Shown here in pieces: positions 23,430 to 35,021 of a stretch of DNA of 64,000 nt. Made by a program: the position numbers and the translations under genes. The stretch spans positions 245,250,622-245,314,621 of the forward strand of contig NC_053039.3 in the NCBI RefSeq assembly GCF_002575655.3, given 5' to 3'. This stretch comes from Aegilops tauschii subsp. strangulata (Eukaryota; Streptophyta; Magnoliopsida; Poales; Poaceae). How positions within the stretch are numbered: position 1 is the stretch's first letter; every line of letters begins with the position of its first letter. The notes beneath the pieces were generated by a model. It ran no database searches. It saw nothing but the letters and a program-made list of their open reading frames with translations, and was not told the origin of the DNA.

Positions 23430-25138
23430 ATAGTAGCAATGATGTGGACTGGGTCCTTGATCTGAGGATTATCCTCATTACTGCACAGAAAAATTATGTC
23501 CTTGATGCACCGCTAGGTGACAAACCTGTTGCAGGAGCAGATGCAGACGTTATGAACGTTTTGCAAGCTCGATATGATTACTACTTGATAGTTTAGAGAG
23601 CCATGATTTACGGCTTTGAACGCCATGGAGCATATGAGATGTTCCGAGAACTGAAATTGGTATTTCAGACTCATGCCCGTGTCGAGAGGTATGAGATCTC
23701 TAACAAGTACTTTGCCTACAAGATGAAGGAGAATAGCTCAGCCAGTGAGCATGTACTCAGAATGTATGGGTACTACAATCTCTTGAATCAAGTGGGAGTT
23801 AATCTTCCAGATAAGATAGTGATTTACAGAGTTCTCTAGTCACTATCACTAAGCTACTAGAACTTCATGATGAACTATAATATGCAAGGGATGACGAAAA
23901 TGATTCTTGAGCTCTTCGTGATGCTGAAATCAGCAAAGGTAGAAATCAAGAAAGAACATCAAGTGTTGATGATTAAACAAGACCACTATTTTCAAGAAAA
24001 ACGGCAAGGGAAAGAAAGGGAACTTCAAGAAGAATGGCAAGCAAGTTGCCACTCCCGTCAAGAAACCCAAAGCTGGACCTAAGCCTAAAACTGAGTGCTT
24101 CTACTGCAAAGGGAATGGTCACTAGAAGCGGAACTGCTCCAAATACTTGGCGGATAAGAAGGATGCATGGCAAAGTGAACAAAGGTATATTTGATATACA
24201 TGTTATTGATGTGTACTTTACTAGTGTTCATAGTAGCCAATGGGTATTTGATACCGGTTCAGTTGCTAAGATTAGTAACTCAAAACAGGAGTTGCAAAAA
24301 TGAACAGACACTAGTTAAGGGCGAGGTGACAATGTGTGTTGGAAGTGATTCCAAGGTTGATAAGATCACCATCGCATACTCCCTCTACCTTCGGGGTTAG
24401 TGTTGAACCTAAATAAATATTATTTGGTAATTGCATTGAGCATGAATATTATTGGATCATGTTTATTGCAATACGGTTATTCATTTAAGTCAGAGAATAA
24501 TTGTTGTTATGTTTACATGAATAATACCTTCTATGGTCATACAACCAATGTAAAGGGTTTATTGAATCTCGATCGTAGTGATACACATATTTATAATATT
24601 GATGCCAAAAATGCAAAGTTGATAATGATAGTACAACATATTTGTGGCACTGCCGTTTAGGTCATATTGGTGTAAAACGCATGAAGAAACTCCATGCCGA
24701 CGGACTTTTGGAATCACTTGATTATGAATTATTTGATACTTGTGAACCATGCCTCATGGGCAAGATGACTAAAACTCCGTTCTCCAAAACAATGGAGCGA
24801 GCTAATGACTTATTGGAAATAATACATGCCGATGTATGCGGTCCGGTGAGTGTTGAGGCACGTGGCAGGTATTGTTATTTTCTGACCTTCACAGATGATT
24901 TGAGCAGATATGGGTATATCTACTTGATGAAACACAAGTCTGAAACATTTGAAAAGTTCAAAGAATTTCAGAGTGAAGTGGAGAATCATCGTAACAAGAA
25001 AATAAAGTTTCTACGATCTGATCGCGGAGGCGGATATTTGAGTTACGAGTTTGGCCTTCATTTAAAACAATGTCGAATAGTTTCACAACTCACGCCAACT
25101 GGAACACCACAGCGTAATGGTGTGTCTGAACGGCGTAC
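23430..25138 (+). pseudogene. Copia X1 gag-pol, first fragment
   Basis: The gag start is lost; homology to the gag of Angela (45014) begins near 23440. Stops break it near 23596, 23839 and 23880 and in the zinc-knuckle region (24090-24140). The protease region WVFDTG is recognisable as a mutated copy near 24240. The integrase zinc motif and core are readable at 24642-25130 with the Asp of HADVCGP and DRGG retained. The fragment stops at 25138, where CGTAC is duplicated around element S2; it resumes at 41691. Confidence 0.8.
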
Positions 25139-25830
25139 TGCTACCTCTTGAGCCTGCGTTGGTTTTCCCTTGAAGAGGAAGGGTGATGCAGCAAAGTAGC
25201 GTAAGTATTTCCCTCAGTTTTTGAGAACCAAGGTATCAATCCAGTAGGAGGTTACACGCAAGTCGTCTCGTACCTTCATAAACAAATAAGAACCTTGCAA
25301 CCAACGCGATAAAGGGGTTGTCAATCCCTTCACGGCCACTTGCAAAAGTGAGATCTGATAGAGATAATAAGATAAATATTTTTGGTATTTTTATGATATA
25401 GATTGGAAAGTAAAGATTGCAAAATAAAAGATGGCGGAAATAGCAAATTGATAGGAAAATAATATGATGGAAGATAGACCCGGGGGCCATAGGTCTCACT
25501 AGTGGCTTCTCTCAAGATAGCATAATTTACGGTGGGTGAACGAATTACTGTTGAGCAATTGATAGAAAAGCGCATAGTTATGAGAATATCTAGGCATGAT
25601 CATGTATATAGGCATCACGTCCACGACAAGTAGACCGAAACGATTCTGCATCTACTACTATTACTCCACACATCGACCGCTATCCAGCATGCATCTAGAG
25701 TATTAAGTTCATAAGAACAGAGTAACGCATTAGGCAAGATGACATGATGTAGAGGGATAAACTCAAGCAATATGATATAAACCCCATTTTTTAGCCTTGA
25801 TGGCAACAATACAATACATGCCTTGCTGCC
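25139..25830 (-). repeat. S2 3' LTR, sense 3' part
   Basis: Reverse complement of the last 692 bases of the LTR. It joins the segment at 34134 once S1 and one CTGCC copy are removed; the same junction is unbroken near 40815 in the other LTR of S2 (CCTTGCTGCCCCTGCTGTC). Confidence 0.88.
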
Positions 25831-27417
25831 TGATATGTCTCCAACGTATCTATAATTTTTGATTGTTCCATGCTATATTATATTCTGTTTTGGATGTTTA
25901 ATGGGCTTTATTATACACTTTTATATTATTTTTGGGACTAACCTATTAACCGGAGGCCCAGCCCAAATTGCTGTTTTTTGCCTATTTCAGTGTTTCGAAG
26001 GAAAGGAATATCAAACGGAGTCCAAACGGAAAGAAACCTTTGGGAACGTGATTTTCGGAACAAACATGATCCAGAGGATTTGGAGTGGACCTCAAGCAAT
26101 CAACAAGGAGGCCACGAGGCAGGGGGGCGCGCCTACCCCCCTGGGCACGCCCTCCACCCTCGTGGGCCCCTCGTAGCTCCACCGACCTACTTCTTCCTCC
26201 TATACATACCTACGTATCCCTAAACCATCAGCAGAGGAGCCAAAACCCTATTTCCACCGCCGCAACCTTCTGTACCCGTGAGATCCCATCTTGGGGCCTT
26301 TTCTGGTGCTCCGCCGGAGGGGGCATCGATCATGGAGGGCTTCTACATCAACACCATAGCCTCTCCGATGATGTGTGAGTAGTTTACCTCAGACCTTCGG
26401 GTCCATAGTTATTAGCTAGATGGCTTCTTCTCTCTCTTTGGATCTCAATACAAAGTTCTCCTCGATTCTCTTGGAGATCTATTTGATGTAACTCTTCTTT
26501 TTGCGGTGTGTTTGTCGAGATCCGATGAATTGTGGGTTTATGATCAAGATTATCTATGAACAATATTTGAATCTCCTATGAATTCTTTTATGTATGATTG
26601 GTTATCTTTGCAAGTCTCTTCGAATTATCAGTTTGGTTTGGCCTACTAGATTGATCTTTCTTGCACTGGGAGAAGTGCTTAGCTTTGGGTTCAATCTTGC
26701 GGTGCTCGATCCATATTACAGTACAGGAAACGACACGTATTGTATTGTTGCCATCGAGGATAAAAAGATGGGGTTTATATCATATTGCATGAGTTTATCC
26801 CTCTACATCATGTCATCTTGCTTAAAGCGTTACTCTATTCTTATGAACTTAATACTCTAGATGCATGCTGGATAGCGGTCGATGTGTGGAGTAATAGTAG
26901 TAGATGCAGGCAGGAGTCGGTCTACTTGTCACGGACGTGATGCCTATATACATGATCATACCTAGATATTCTCATAACTATGCTCAATTCTATCAATTGC
27001 TCGATAGTAATTCTTTTACCCACCGTAATACTTATGCTATCTTGAGAGAAGCCACTACTGAAACCTATGGCCCCCGGGTCTATTTTCCATCATATTAATC
27101 TCCCGACAACTAGCTATTTCTGGCGCCGTTTATTTTGCTTTGTTTACTTTTACTCTTTACCATAAAAATACCAAAAATATTATCTTATCATCTCTATCAG
27201 ATCTCACTCTCGTAAGTGACCGTGAAGGGATTGACAACCCCTTTATCGCGTTGGTTGCGAGGTTCTTATTTGTTTGTGTAGGTGCGTGGGACTCGAGCGT
27301 GGTCTCCTACTGGATTAATACCTTGGTTCTCAAAAACTGAGGGAAATACTTACGCTACTTTACTGCATCACCCTTTCCTCTTCAAGCGAAAACCAACGCG
27401 GTGCTCGAGAGGTAGCT
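25831..27417 (+). repeat. S1 5' LTR
   Basis: 1587 bp from TGATATGTCTCC to GAGAGGTAGCT. The last base is changed from the expected CA end of the 3' copy. The segment around 26090-26330 is GC-rich and ends with a likely transcribed leader. Confidence 0.88.
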
Positions 27418-27428
27418 AGAAGGATTCC

Positions 27429-27446
27429 TGGCGCCGTTGCCGGGGA
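27429..27446 (+). other. S1 primer binding site (tRNA-Asp)
   Basis: TGGCGCCGTTGCCGGGGA, a perfect complement to the 3' end of plant tRNA-Asp, 11 bases after the LTR. This usage marks the Athila lineage. Confidence 0.85.
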
Positions 27447-27638
27447 GTCTACGCACAAGTCAAGACATACCAAGTACCCATCACAAACTCTTATCCCTCG
27501 CATTACATTATTTGCCATTTGCCTCTCGTTTTCCTCTCCCCCACTTCACCCTTGCCGTTTTATTCGCCCTCTCTTTCCCTTCGCCTCTTTTTCGCTTGCT
27601 TCTTGTTTGCTCGTGTGTTGGATCGCTTGCTTGTCACG

Positions 27639-29723
27639 ATGGCTCAAGACAATACTAAATTGTGTGACTTTACCAATACCAACAATAATGATTTTCTTAG
27701 AACTCTGATTGCTCCTCTTACCGATGCTGAATCTTGTGAAATTAATGCTGCTTTGCTGAATCTTGTCATGAAAGATCAATTTGCCGGCCTTCCTAGTGAA
27801 GATGCCGCTACCCATCTAAATAGCTTTGTTGACTTGTGTGACATGCAAAATAAGAAAGATGTGGACAATGATATTGTTAAATTGAAGCTATTACCGTTTT
27901 CTCTTAGAGATCGCGCTAAAACTTGGTTTTCGTCTTTGCCTAAAAATAGTATTGATTCTTGGAATAAGTGCAAAGATGCTTTTATCTCTAAGTATCCCCC
28001 CCCCCCCGCTAAGATCATCTCTCTTAGAAACGATATTATGAATTTTAAGCAACTTGATCATGAACATGTTGCACAAGCTTGGGAGATGATGAAATTAATG
28101 ATACGTAATTGCCCTACTCATGGTTTGAATTTGTGGATGATTATACAAATTTTTTATGCCGGATTGAATTTTGCTTCTAGAAATCTTTTAGATTCGGCCG
28201 CGGGAGGCACTTTTATGAAAATCACCTTAGGAGAAGCTACTAAACTCCTAGATAATATTATGGTTAATTATTCTCAATGGCATACCGAAAGATCTACTAG
28301 TAAAAAAGTGCATGCGATAGAAGAAATTAATGTTTTGAGTGGAAAGATGGATGAACTTATGAAATTGTTTGCTAATAAGAGTGTTTCTACTGATCCTAAT
28401 GATATGCCTTTGTCTACCTTGATTGAGAACAATAATGAATCTATGGATGTGAATTTTGTTGGTAGGAATAATTTTGGTAACAACGCGTATAGAGGAAACT
28501 TTAATCCTAGGCCGTTCCCTAGTAATTCCTCTAATAATTATGGTAATTCCTACAACAATTCTAATGGAAATTTTAATAATATGCCCTCTAATTTTGAGAC
28601 TAGTGTTAAAGAATTTATGATTGCGCAAAAGAATTTCAATGCCTTGCTTGAAGAAAAATTGCCTAAGATTGATGAGTTGGCTAGGAACGTTGAAAGAATT
28701 TCTCTTGATGTTGATTCTTTGAAGCTTAGATCTATTCCACCTAAGCATGATATCAATGAGTCTCTCAAGGCCATGAGAATTTCCATTGATGAGTGCAAAG
28801 AAAGAACCGCTAGTGTGCGTGCTAAGAAAGATTGCTTTGTAAAAGCGTGTTCTTCTAATTTTTATGAGAATAAAGATGAAGATCTAAAAGTTATTGATGT
28901 GTCCCCTATTAAATCTTTGTTTTGCAATATGAATCTTGATAATGATGGGACTGGAGATGAGTCAACTTTAGTTAGAAGGCGTCCCAAAAATTCGGACTTT
29001 TTAGATCTTGATGCAAAATTTGGTAAAAGTGGGATTGAAGAGGTCAAAACTTTAGATATCAATGAACCCACTATCTTGGATTTCAAGGAATTTAATTATG
29101 ATAATTTCTCTTTGATAGATTGTGTTTCCTTGTTGCAATCCGTGCTAAATTATCCTCATGCTTATAGTCAAAATAAAGCCTTTACTAAACATATCGTTGA
29201 TGCTTTGATGCAATCTTATGAAGAAAAACTTGAGTTGGAAGTTTCTATCCCTAGAAAACTTTATGATGAATGGGAACCTACAATTAAAATTAAAATTAAA
29301 GATCATGAATGCTATGCTTTGTGTGATTTGGGTGCTAGTGTTTCCACGATTCCAAAAACTTTATGTGATTTCTTAGGTTTCCGTGAATTTGATGATTGTT
29401 CTCTAAACTTGCACCTTGCGGATTCCACCATTAAGAAACCTATGGGAAGAATTAATGATGTTCTTATTGTTGCAAATAGGAACTATGTGCCCATAGATTT
29501 TATTGTTCTTGATATAGATTGCAATCCTTCATGTCTTATTATTCTTCGTAGACCTTTCCTTAGAACGATTGGTGCAATTATTGATATGAAGGAAGGAAAT
29601 ATTAGATTCCAATTTCTGTTAAGGAAAGGCATGGAACAATTTCCTAGAAATAAAATAAAATTACCTTATGAATCTATTATGAGAGCCACTTATGGATTGC
29701 CTTCCAAAGATGGCAATACCTAG
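27639..29723 (+). CDS. gag: Gag-aspartic protease polyprotein of S1 (intact ORF)
   Basis: Structural protein with a retropepsin-like domain, 694 residues. I chose the ATG at 27639 (MAQDNTKLCDF) because the same start is conserved in S2; the frame is open upstream to 27519. Residues about 45-185 form a plant retrotransposon gag domain (LPFSLRDRAKTWFSSLP). A Gly/Asn/Ser-rich linker follows (about 275-315), with no CCHC knuckle visible. The protease part near residues 560-650 has CDLGASVSTIP, the Asp-Leu-Gly form common in plant Athila-like proteins, then LRRPFL, where S2 has the usual GRPFL: a Gly to Arg change that may weaken it. It ends at TAG 29721-29723 with no pol after it. Expression is not shown. 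Confidence 0.85.
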   Translation: MAQDNTKLCDFTNTNNNDFLRTLIAPLTDAESCEINAALLNLVMKDQFAGLPSEDAATHLNSFVDLCDMQNKKDVDNDIVKLKLLPFSLRDRAKTWFSSLPKNSIDSWNKCKDAFISKYPPPPAKIISLRNDIMNFKQLDHEHVAQAWEMMKLMIRNCPTHGLNLWMIIQIFYAGLNFASRNLLDSAAGGTFMKITLGEATKLLDNIMVNYSQWHTERSTSKKVHAIEEINVLSGKMDELMKLFANKSVSTDPNDMPLSTLIENNNESMDVNFVGRNNFGNNAYRGNFNPRPFPSNSSNNYGNSYNNSNGNFNNMPSNFETSVKEFMIAQKNFNALLEEKLPKIDELARNVERISLDVDSLKLRSIPPKHDINESLKAMRISIDECKERTASVRAKKDCFVKACSSNFYENKDEDLKVIDVSPIKSLFCNMNLDNDGTGDESTLVRRRPKNSDFLDLDAKFGKSGIEEVKTLDINEPTILDFKEFNYDNFSLIDCVSLLQSVLNYPHAYSQNKAFTKHIVDALMQSYEEKLELEVSIPRKLYDEWEPTIKIKIKDHECYALCDLGASVSTIPKTLCDFLGFREFDDCSLNLHLADSTIKKPMGRINDVLIVANRNYVPIDFIVLDIDCNPSCLIILRRPFLRTIGAIIDMKEGNIRFQFLLRKGMEQFPRNKIKLPYESIMRATYGLPSKDGNT

Positions 29724-30384
29724 ATCTATCCTTGTTTTTATGCCTAGCTAGGGGCGTTAAACAATAGCGCTTGTTGGGTGGCAACCCAATTTTATTTTAG
29801 TTTTTTGCTTTTTGCTCCTGTTTAGGAATAAATTTTTGATCTAGCCTCTGGTTAGATTTGTTTTTGTGTTTTAGTTAGTGTTTGTGCCAAGTTAAACCTA
29901 TAGGATCTTCTTGGATGATAGTTATTTGATCTTGGTGAAAATTCCAGAAACTTTCTGTTCACGAAAACAATTGTTTAAAATCACCAGAACGTGATAAAAT
30001 ACTGATTCCAATTGCACTCGATCAATAAACAAATTATTTAGGTCTTACTATTTTGGTAGATTTTTCTGATTTCCAGAAGTTTGCGTTAGTTACAGATTAC
30101 TACAGACTGTTCTGTTTTTGACAGATTCTGTTTTTCGCGTGTTGTTTGCTTATTTTGATGAATCTATGGCTAGTAAAAGAGCTTATAAACCATAGAGAAG
30201 TTGGAATACAGTAGATTTAACATCAATATAAATAAAGAATGAGTTCAATACAGTACATTGAAGTGGTGTTTTGTTTTCTTTCACTAACGGAGCTCACGAG
30301 ATTTTCTGTTAAGTTTGTGTTGTGAAGTTTTCAAGTTTTGGGTAAGGATTTGATGGATTATGGAACAAGGAGAGGCAAGAGCCT

Positions 30385-30469
30385 AAGCTTGGGGATGCCC
30401 AAGGCACCCCAAGGTAAATATAAGGACACCAAAAAGCCAAAGCTTGTGGATGCCCCGGAAGGCATCCCC
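30385..30469 (+). other. GC hairpins containing a PPT-like 14-mer (S1)
   Basis: AAGCTTGGGGATGC at 30385-30398 is identical to 32526-32539 beside the 3' LTR. CTTGGGGATGCC (30388-30399) pairs with GGCACCCCAAG (30403-30413), leaving one bulged A and a three-base loop. A second hairpin at 30446-30469 pairs GTGGATGCC with GGCATCCCC around a six-base loop, with one mismatch. Confidence 0.65.
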
Positions 30470-30648
30470 TCTTTCGTCTTCGTCCATCGGTAACTTTACT
30501 TGGAGCTATATTTTTATTCACCACATGATATGTGTTTTGCTTGGAGCGTCTTGTATGATTTGAGTCTTTGCATTTTATTTTACCACAATCATCCTTGCTG
30601 TACACACCTTTTTAAAGAGACACACATGATTCGGAATGTATTAAAATA

Positions 30649-30785
30649 CTCTATGTGCTTCACTTATATCTTTTGAGCTATATAGTTTTTGCTCTAGTGC
30701 TTCACTTATATCTTTTAGAGCCCGGCGGTGGTTTGTTTTATATAAACTATTGTTCTCTCATGCTTCACTTATATCATTTTGAGAG
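30649..30785 (+). other. Stem-loop array with conserved loop (S1)
   Basis: Three copies of GCTTCACTTATATC. GCTCTA 30691-30696 pairs with TAGAGC 30716-30721 and CTCTCA 30755-30760 pairs with TGAGAG 30780-30785, both with 19-base loops. The first unit (30649-30677) has only CTC/GAG. Arms differ between units while pairing is kept. Confidence 0.6.
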
Positions 30786-32540
30786 TCCTACAAAACAGCT
30801 TGGTAATTTGCTTAAATTGAGAAATTAGTCCTAATATGATAGGCATCCAAGATTACTAAAAACTTTCTTATAAGTGCGTTGAATACTAAGAGAAGTTTGA
30901 TGATTGATGATTGTTTTGAGATATGGAGGTAGTGATATTAAAGTTGTGCTAGTTGAGTAGTTGTGAATTTGAGAAATACTTGTGTTGAAGTTTGCAAGTC
31001 CCGTAGCATGCACGTATGGTAAACGTTGTGTAACAAATTTGAAACATGAGGTGTTCTTTGATTGTCCTCCTTATGAGTGGCGGTCGGGGACGAGCGATGG
31101 TCTTTTCCTACCAATCTATCCCCCTAGGAGCATGAGTGTAGTGCTTGGTTTTTGATGACTTGTAGATGTTTGCAATACGTATGTGAGTTCTTTATGACTA
31201 ATGTTGAGTCCATGGATTATACGCACTCTTACCCTTCCATCTTGCTAGACTCTTCGGTACCGTGCATTGCCCTTTCTCACTTTGAGAGTTGGTGCAAACT
31301 TCGCCGGTGCATCCAAACCCCGTGATACGATACGCTCTATCAGAAATAAACCTCCTTATATCTTCCTCAAAACAGCCACCATACCTACCTATTATGGCAT
31401 TTCCATAGCCATTCTGAGATATATTGCCATGCAACTTTCCACTGTTCCATTTATCATGACACGTTTCATCATTGTCATATTGCCTTGCATGATCATGTAG
31501 TTGACATCGTATTTGTGGCAAAGCCACCATGCATATTATCATACATGTCACTCTTGGTTCATTTCCCATCCCGGTACACCGCCGGAGGCATTCATATAGA
31601 GTCATACTTTGTTCTAGTATCGAGTTGTAATCATTGAGTTGTAAATAAATAGAAGTGTGATGATCATCATTCATAGAGCATTGTCCCAAATAAAAAAGAG
31701 AAAGGCCAAATAAAAAAAGGAAATGCCCAAAAAAAGAGAAAATAAGAAGGGACAATGCTACTATCCTATTTTCCACACTTGTGCTTCAAAGTAGCACCAT
31801 GATTTTTATGATAGAGAGTCTCTTGTTTTGTCACTTTCATATACTAGTGGGAATTTTTCATTATAGAACTTGGCTTGTATATTCCAACAATGGGCTTCCT
31901 CAAATGCCCTAGGTCTTCATGAGCAAGCAAGTTGGATGCACACCCACTTAGTTTCTTTTGTTGAGCTTTCATACATTCATAGCTCTAGTGCATCCGTTGC
32001 ATGGCAATCCCTACTCCTTGCATTGACATCAATCGATGGGCATCTCGCTAGCTCATTGATTAGCCGCGTCAATGTGAGACTTTCTCCTTTTTTGTCTTCT
32101 CCACATAACCCCCATCATCATATTCTATTCCACCCATAGTGCTATATCCATGGCTCACGCTCATATATTGCATGAAAGTTGAAAAAGTTTGAGATTACTA
32201 AAGTATGCAACAATTGCTTAGCTTGTCATCGGGGTTGTGCATGATGAGAGCATTCTTGTGTGACGAAAATGGAGCATGACCAAACTATATAATTTTGTAG
32301 GGATGAACTTTCTTTGGCCATGTTATTTTGAGAAGACATAATTGCTTAGTTAGTATGCTTGAAGTATTATTACTTTTATGTCAATATTAAACTTTTATCT
32401 TGAATCTTTCGGATCTGAATATTCATACCACAAATAAGAGAATTACATTGAAAATTATGCTAAGTAGCATTCCGCATCAAAAATTCTGTTTTTATCATTT
32501 ACCTACTCGAGGACGAGCAGGAATTAAGCTTGGGGATGCT

Positions 32541-34128
32541 TGATACGTCTCCAACATATCTACAATTTTTTATTGTTCCATGCCATATTATATTCTGTTT
32601 TGGATGTTTAATGGGCTTTATTATACACTTTTATATTATTTTTGGGACTAACCTATTAACTGGAGGCCCAGCCCAAATTGCTGTTTTTTTTGCCTTTTTC
32701 AGTGTTTCGAAGGAAAGGAATATCAAACAGAGTCCAAACGGAAAGAAACCTTCGGGAACGTGATTTTCGAAACAAACATGAACCAGAAGACTTGGAGTGG
32801 ACGTCAAGCAATCAACGAGGAGGCCACGAGGCAGGGGGCGCGCCTACCCCCTGGGTGCGCCCTCCACCCTCGTGGGCCCCTCGTAGCTCCACCGACCTAC
32901 TTCTTCCTCCTATGTATACCTACGTACCCCCAAACCATCAATAGAGGAGCCAAAACCCTATTTCCACCGCCGCAACCTTCTGTACCTGTGAGATCCCATC
33001 TTGGGGCCTTTTCCGGCGCACCACCGGAGGGGCATCGATCACGGAGGGCTTCTACATCAACACCATAGCCTCTCCGATGATGTGTGAGTAGTTTACCTCA
33101 GACCTTCGGGTCCATAGCTATTAGCTAGATGGCTTCTTCTCTCTCTTTGGATCTCAATACAAAGTTGTCCTCAATTCTCTTGGAGATCTATTTGATGTAA
33201 CTCTTCTTTTTGCGGTGTGTTTGTCGAGATCCGATGAATTGTGGGTTTATGATCAAGATTATCTATGAACAATATTTGAATCTCCTCTGAATTCTTTTAT
33301 GTATGATTGGTTATCTTTGCAAGTCTCTTCGAATTATTAGTTTGGTTTGGCCTACTAGATTGATCTTTCTTGCAATGGGAGAAGTTCTTAGCTTTGGGTT
33401 CAATCTTTCGGTGCTCGATCCCAGTGACAGTAGGGGAAACGACACATATTGTATTGTTGCCATCGAGGATAAAAAGATGGGGTTTATATCATATTGCATG
33501 AGTTTATCCCTCTACATCATGTCATCTTGCTTAACGCGTTACTCTGTTCTTATGAACTTAATACTCTAGATGCATGCTGGATAGCAGTCGATGTGTGGAG
33601 TAATAGTAGTAGATGCAGGCAGGAGTCGGTCTACTTGTCACGGACGTGATGCCTATATACATGATCATACCTAGATATTCTCATAACTATGCTCAATTCT
33701 ATCAATTCCTCGACAATAATTTGTTTATCCCACTGTAATACTTGTGCTATCTTGAGAGAAGCCACTAGTGAAACCTATGGCCCCCGGGTCTATTTTCCAT
33801 CATATTAATCTCCCGACAACTAGCTATTTCTGGCGCCGTTTATTTTTGCTTTCTTTACTTTTACTCTTTACCATAAAAATACCAAAAATATTATCTTATC
33901 ATCTCTATCAGATCCCACTCTCGTAAGTGACCGTGAAGGGATTGACAACCCCTATATCGCGTTGGTTGCGAGGTTCTTATTTGTTTGTGTAGGTGCGTGG
34001 GACTCAAGCGTGGTCTCCTACTGGATTGATACCTTGGTTCTCAAAAACTGAGGGAAATACTTACGCTACTTTACTGCATCACCCTTTCCTCTTAAAGGGA
34101 AAACCAACGCAGTGCTCAAGAGGTAGCA
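32541..34128 (+). repeat. S1 3' LTR
   Basis: 1588 bp from TGATACGTCTCC to AGAGGTAGCA. It is followed by the target duplication CTGCC at 34129-34133. Confidence 0.9.
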
Positions 34129-34133
34129 CTGCC

Positions 34134-35021
34134 CCTGCTGTCACTAGGAAAGGACACCGCAAGATTGAACCCAAAGCTAAGTACTTCTCCCATTGCAAGA
34201 AAGATCAATCTAGTAGGCCAAACCAAACTGACAATTCGAAGAGACTTGCAAAGATATCAAATCATACATATAAGACAGAGAAGAACCAAATATTGTTCAT
34301 AGATAATCTTGATGACAAACGCACAATTCATCAGATCTCGACAAACACACCGCAAAAATAATTACATCGAATAGATCTCCAAGAAGATCGAGGAGAACTT
34401 TGTATTGAGATCCAAAGAGAGAGAAGAAGCCATCTAGCTAATAACTATGGACCCAAAGGTCTATGGTAAACTACTCACACATCATCGGAGAGGCTATGGT
34501 GTTGATGTAGAAGCCCTCCATGATCGATTCCCCCTCCAGCGGAGCGCCGGAAAAGGCCCCAAGATGGGACCTCACTGGTATAGAAGGTTGCGGCGGTGGA
34601 AATAGGGTTTCGTGGTGCTCTCGGATGTTTTCAGGGTATATGAGTATATATAGGCGAAAGAAGTAGGTCCGTGGAGCCACGAGGGGCCCACGAGGGTGGG
34701 GGGCGTGCCTACCCCCCTGGGCGCGCCTCCCTGCCTCGTGGCTTCCTTGTTGCTTCCTTTACGTCCACTCCAAGTCTCCTAGATTGCGTTTGTTCCAAAA
34801 ATAACTCTCCCGAAGATTTCATTCCGTTTGGATTCCGTTTGATATTCCTTTTCTACGAAACACTAAAATAGGCAAAAAAAGCAATTTGCACTGGGCCTTT
34901 GGTTAGTAGGTTAGTCCCAAAAATAATATAAAAGTGCATAGTGAAGCCCATTAAACATCCAAAATAGATAATATAATAGCATGGAAGAATCAAAAATTAT
35001 AGATACGTTGGAGACGTATCA
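34134..35021 (-). repeat. S2 3' LTR, sense 5' part
   Basis: 888 bases ending GGAGACGTATCA at 35021; it continues the segment 25139-25830. The internal region follows immediately with GCATCCCCAAGCTT at 35023-35036, the reverse complement of the PPT-region 14-mer. Confidence 0.88.

Larger units (their letters stand above)
29724..32540 (+). other. 3' non-coding internal region of S1
   Basis: 2.8 kb without coding motifs; the open frames here are short and not conserved. Conserved blocks shared with S2 and TE1 are the GC hairpins (30385-30469), the stem-loop array (30649-30785), a 64-base block (31071-31134) and the CCGGTACACCGCCGG block near 31571. The 3' boundary carries AAGCTTGGGGATGC at 32526-32539, the polypurine-tract region next to the LTR. 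Confidence 0.7.
25831..34128 (+). mobile_element. Sabrina/WHAM-like Athila-lineage element S1
   Basis: Plus-strand element of 8298 bp with target duplication CTGCC at 25826-25830 and 34129-34133, nested in the 3' LTR of S2. It contains two LTRs, a tRNA-Asp primer site, an intact gag-protease ORF and 2.8 kb of non-coding DNA. It has no reverse transcriptase or integrase and must be non-autonomous. In the first 330 or so bases the LTRs differ at about 16 positions, so it is not recent. Confidence 0.9.

Noticed and set aside
27429..27446. tRNA-like sequences at primer sites
   Set aside because: These match only the 3' end of tRNAs and are primer binding sites, not tRNA genes; no cloverleaf is present.
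31198..31776. 192-codon minus-strand frame in the S1 non-coding region
   Set aside because: It is antisense to the element, and the collinear stretches in S2 and TE1 are split into short frames, so there is no support for coding.
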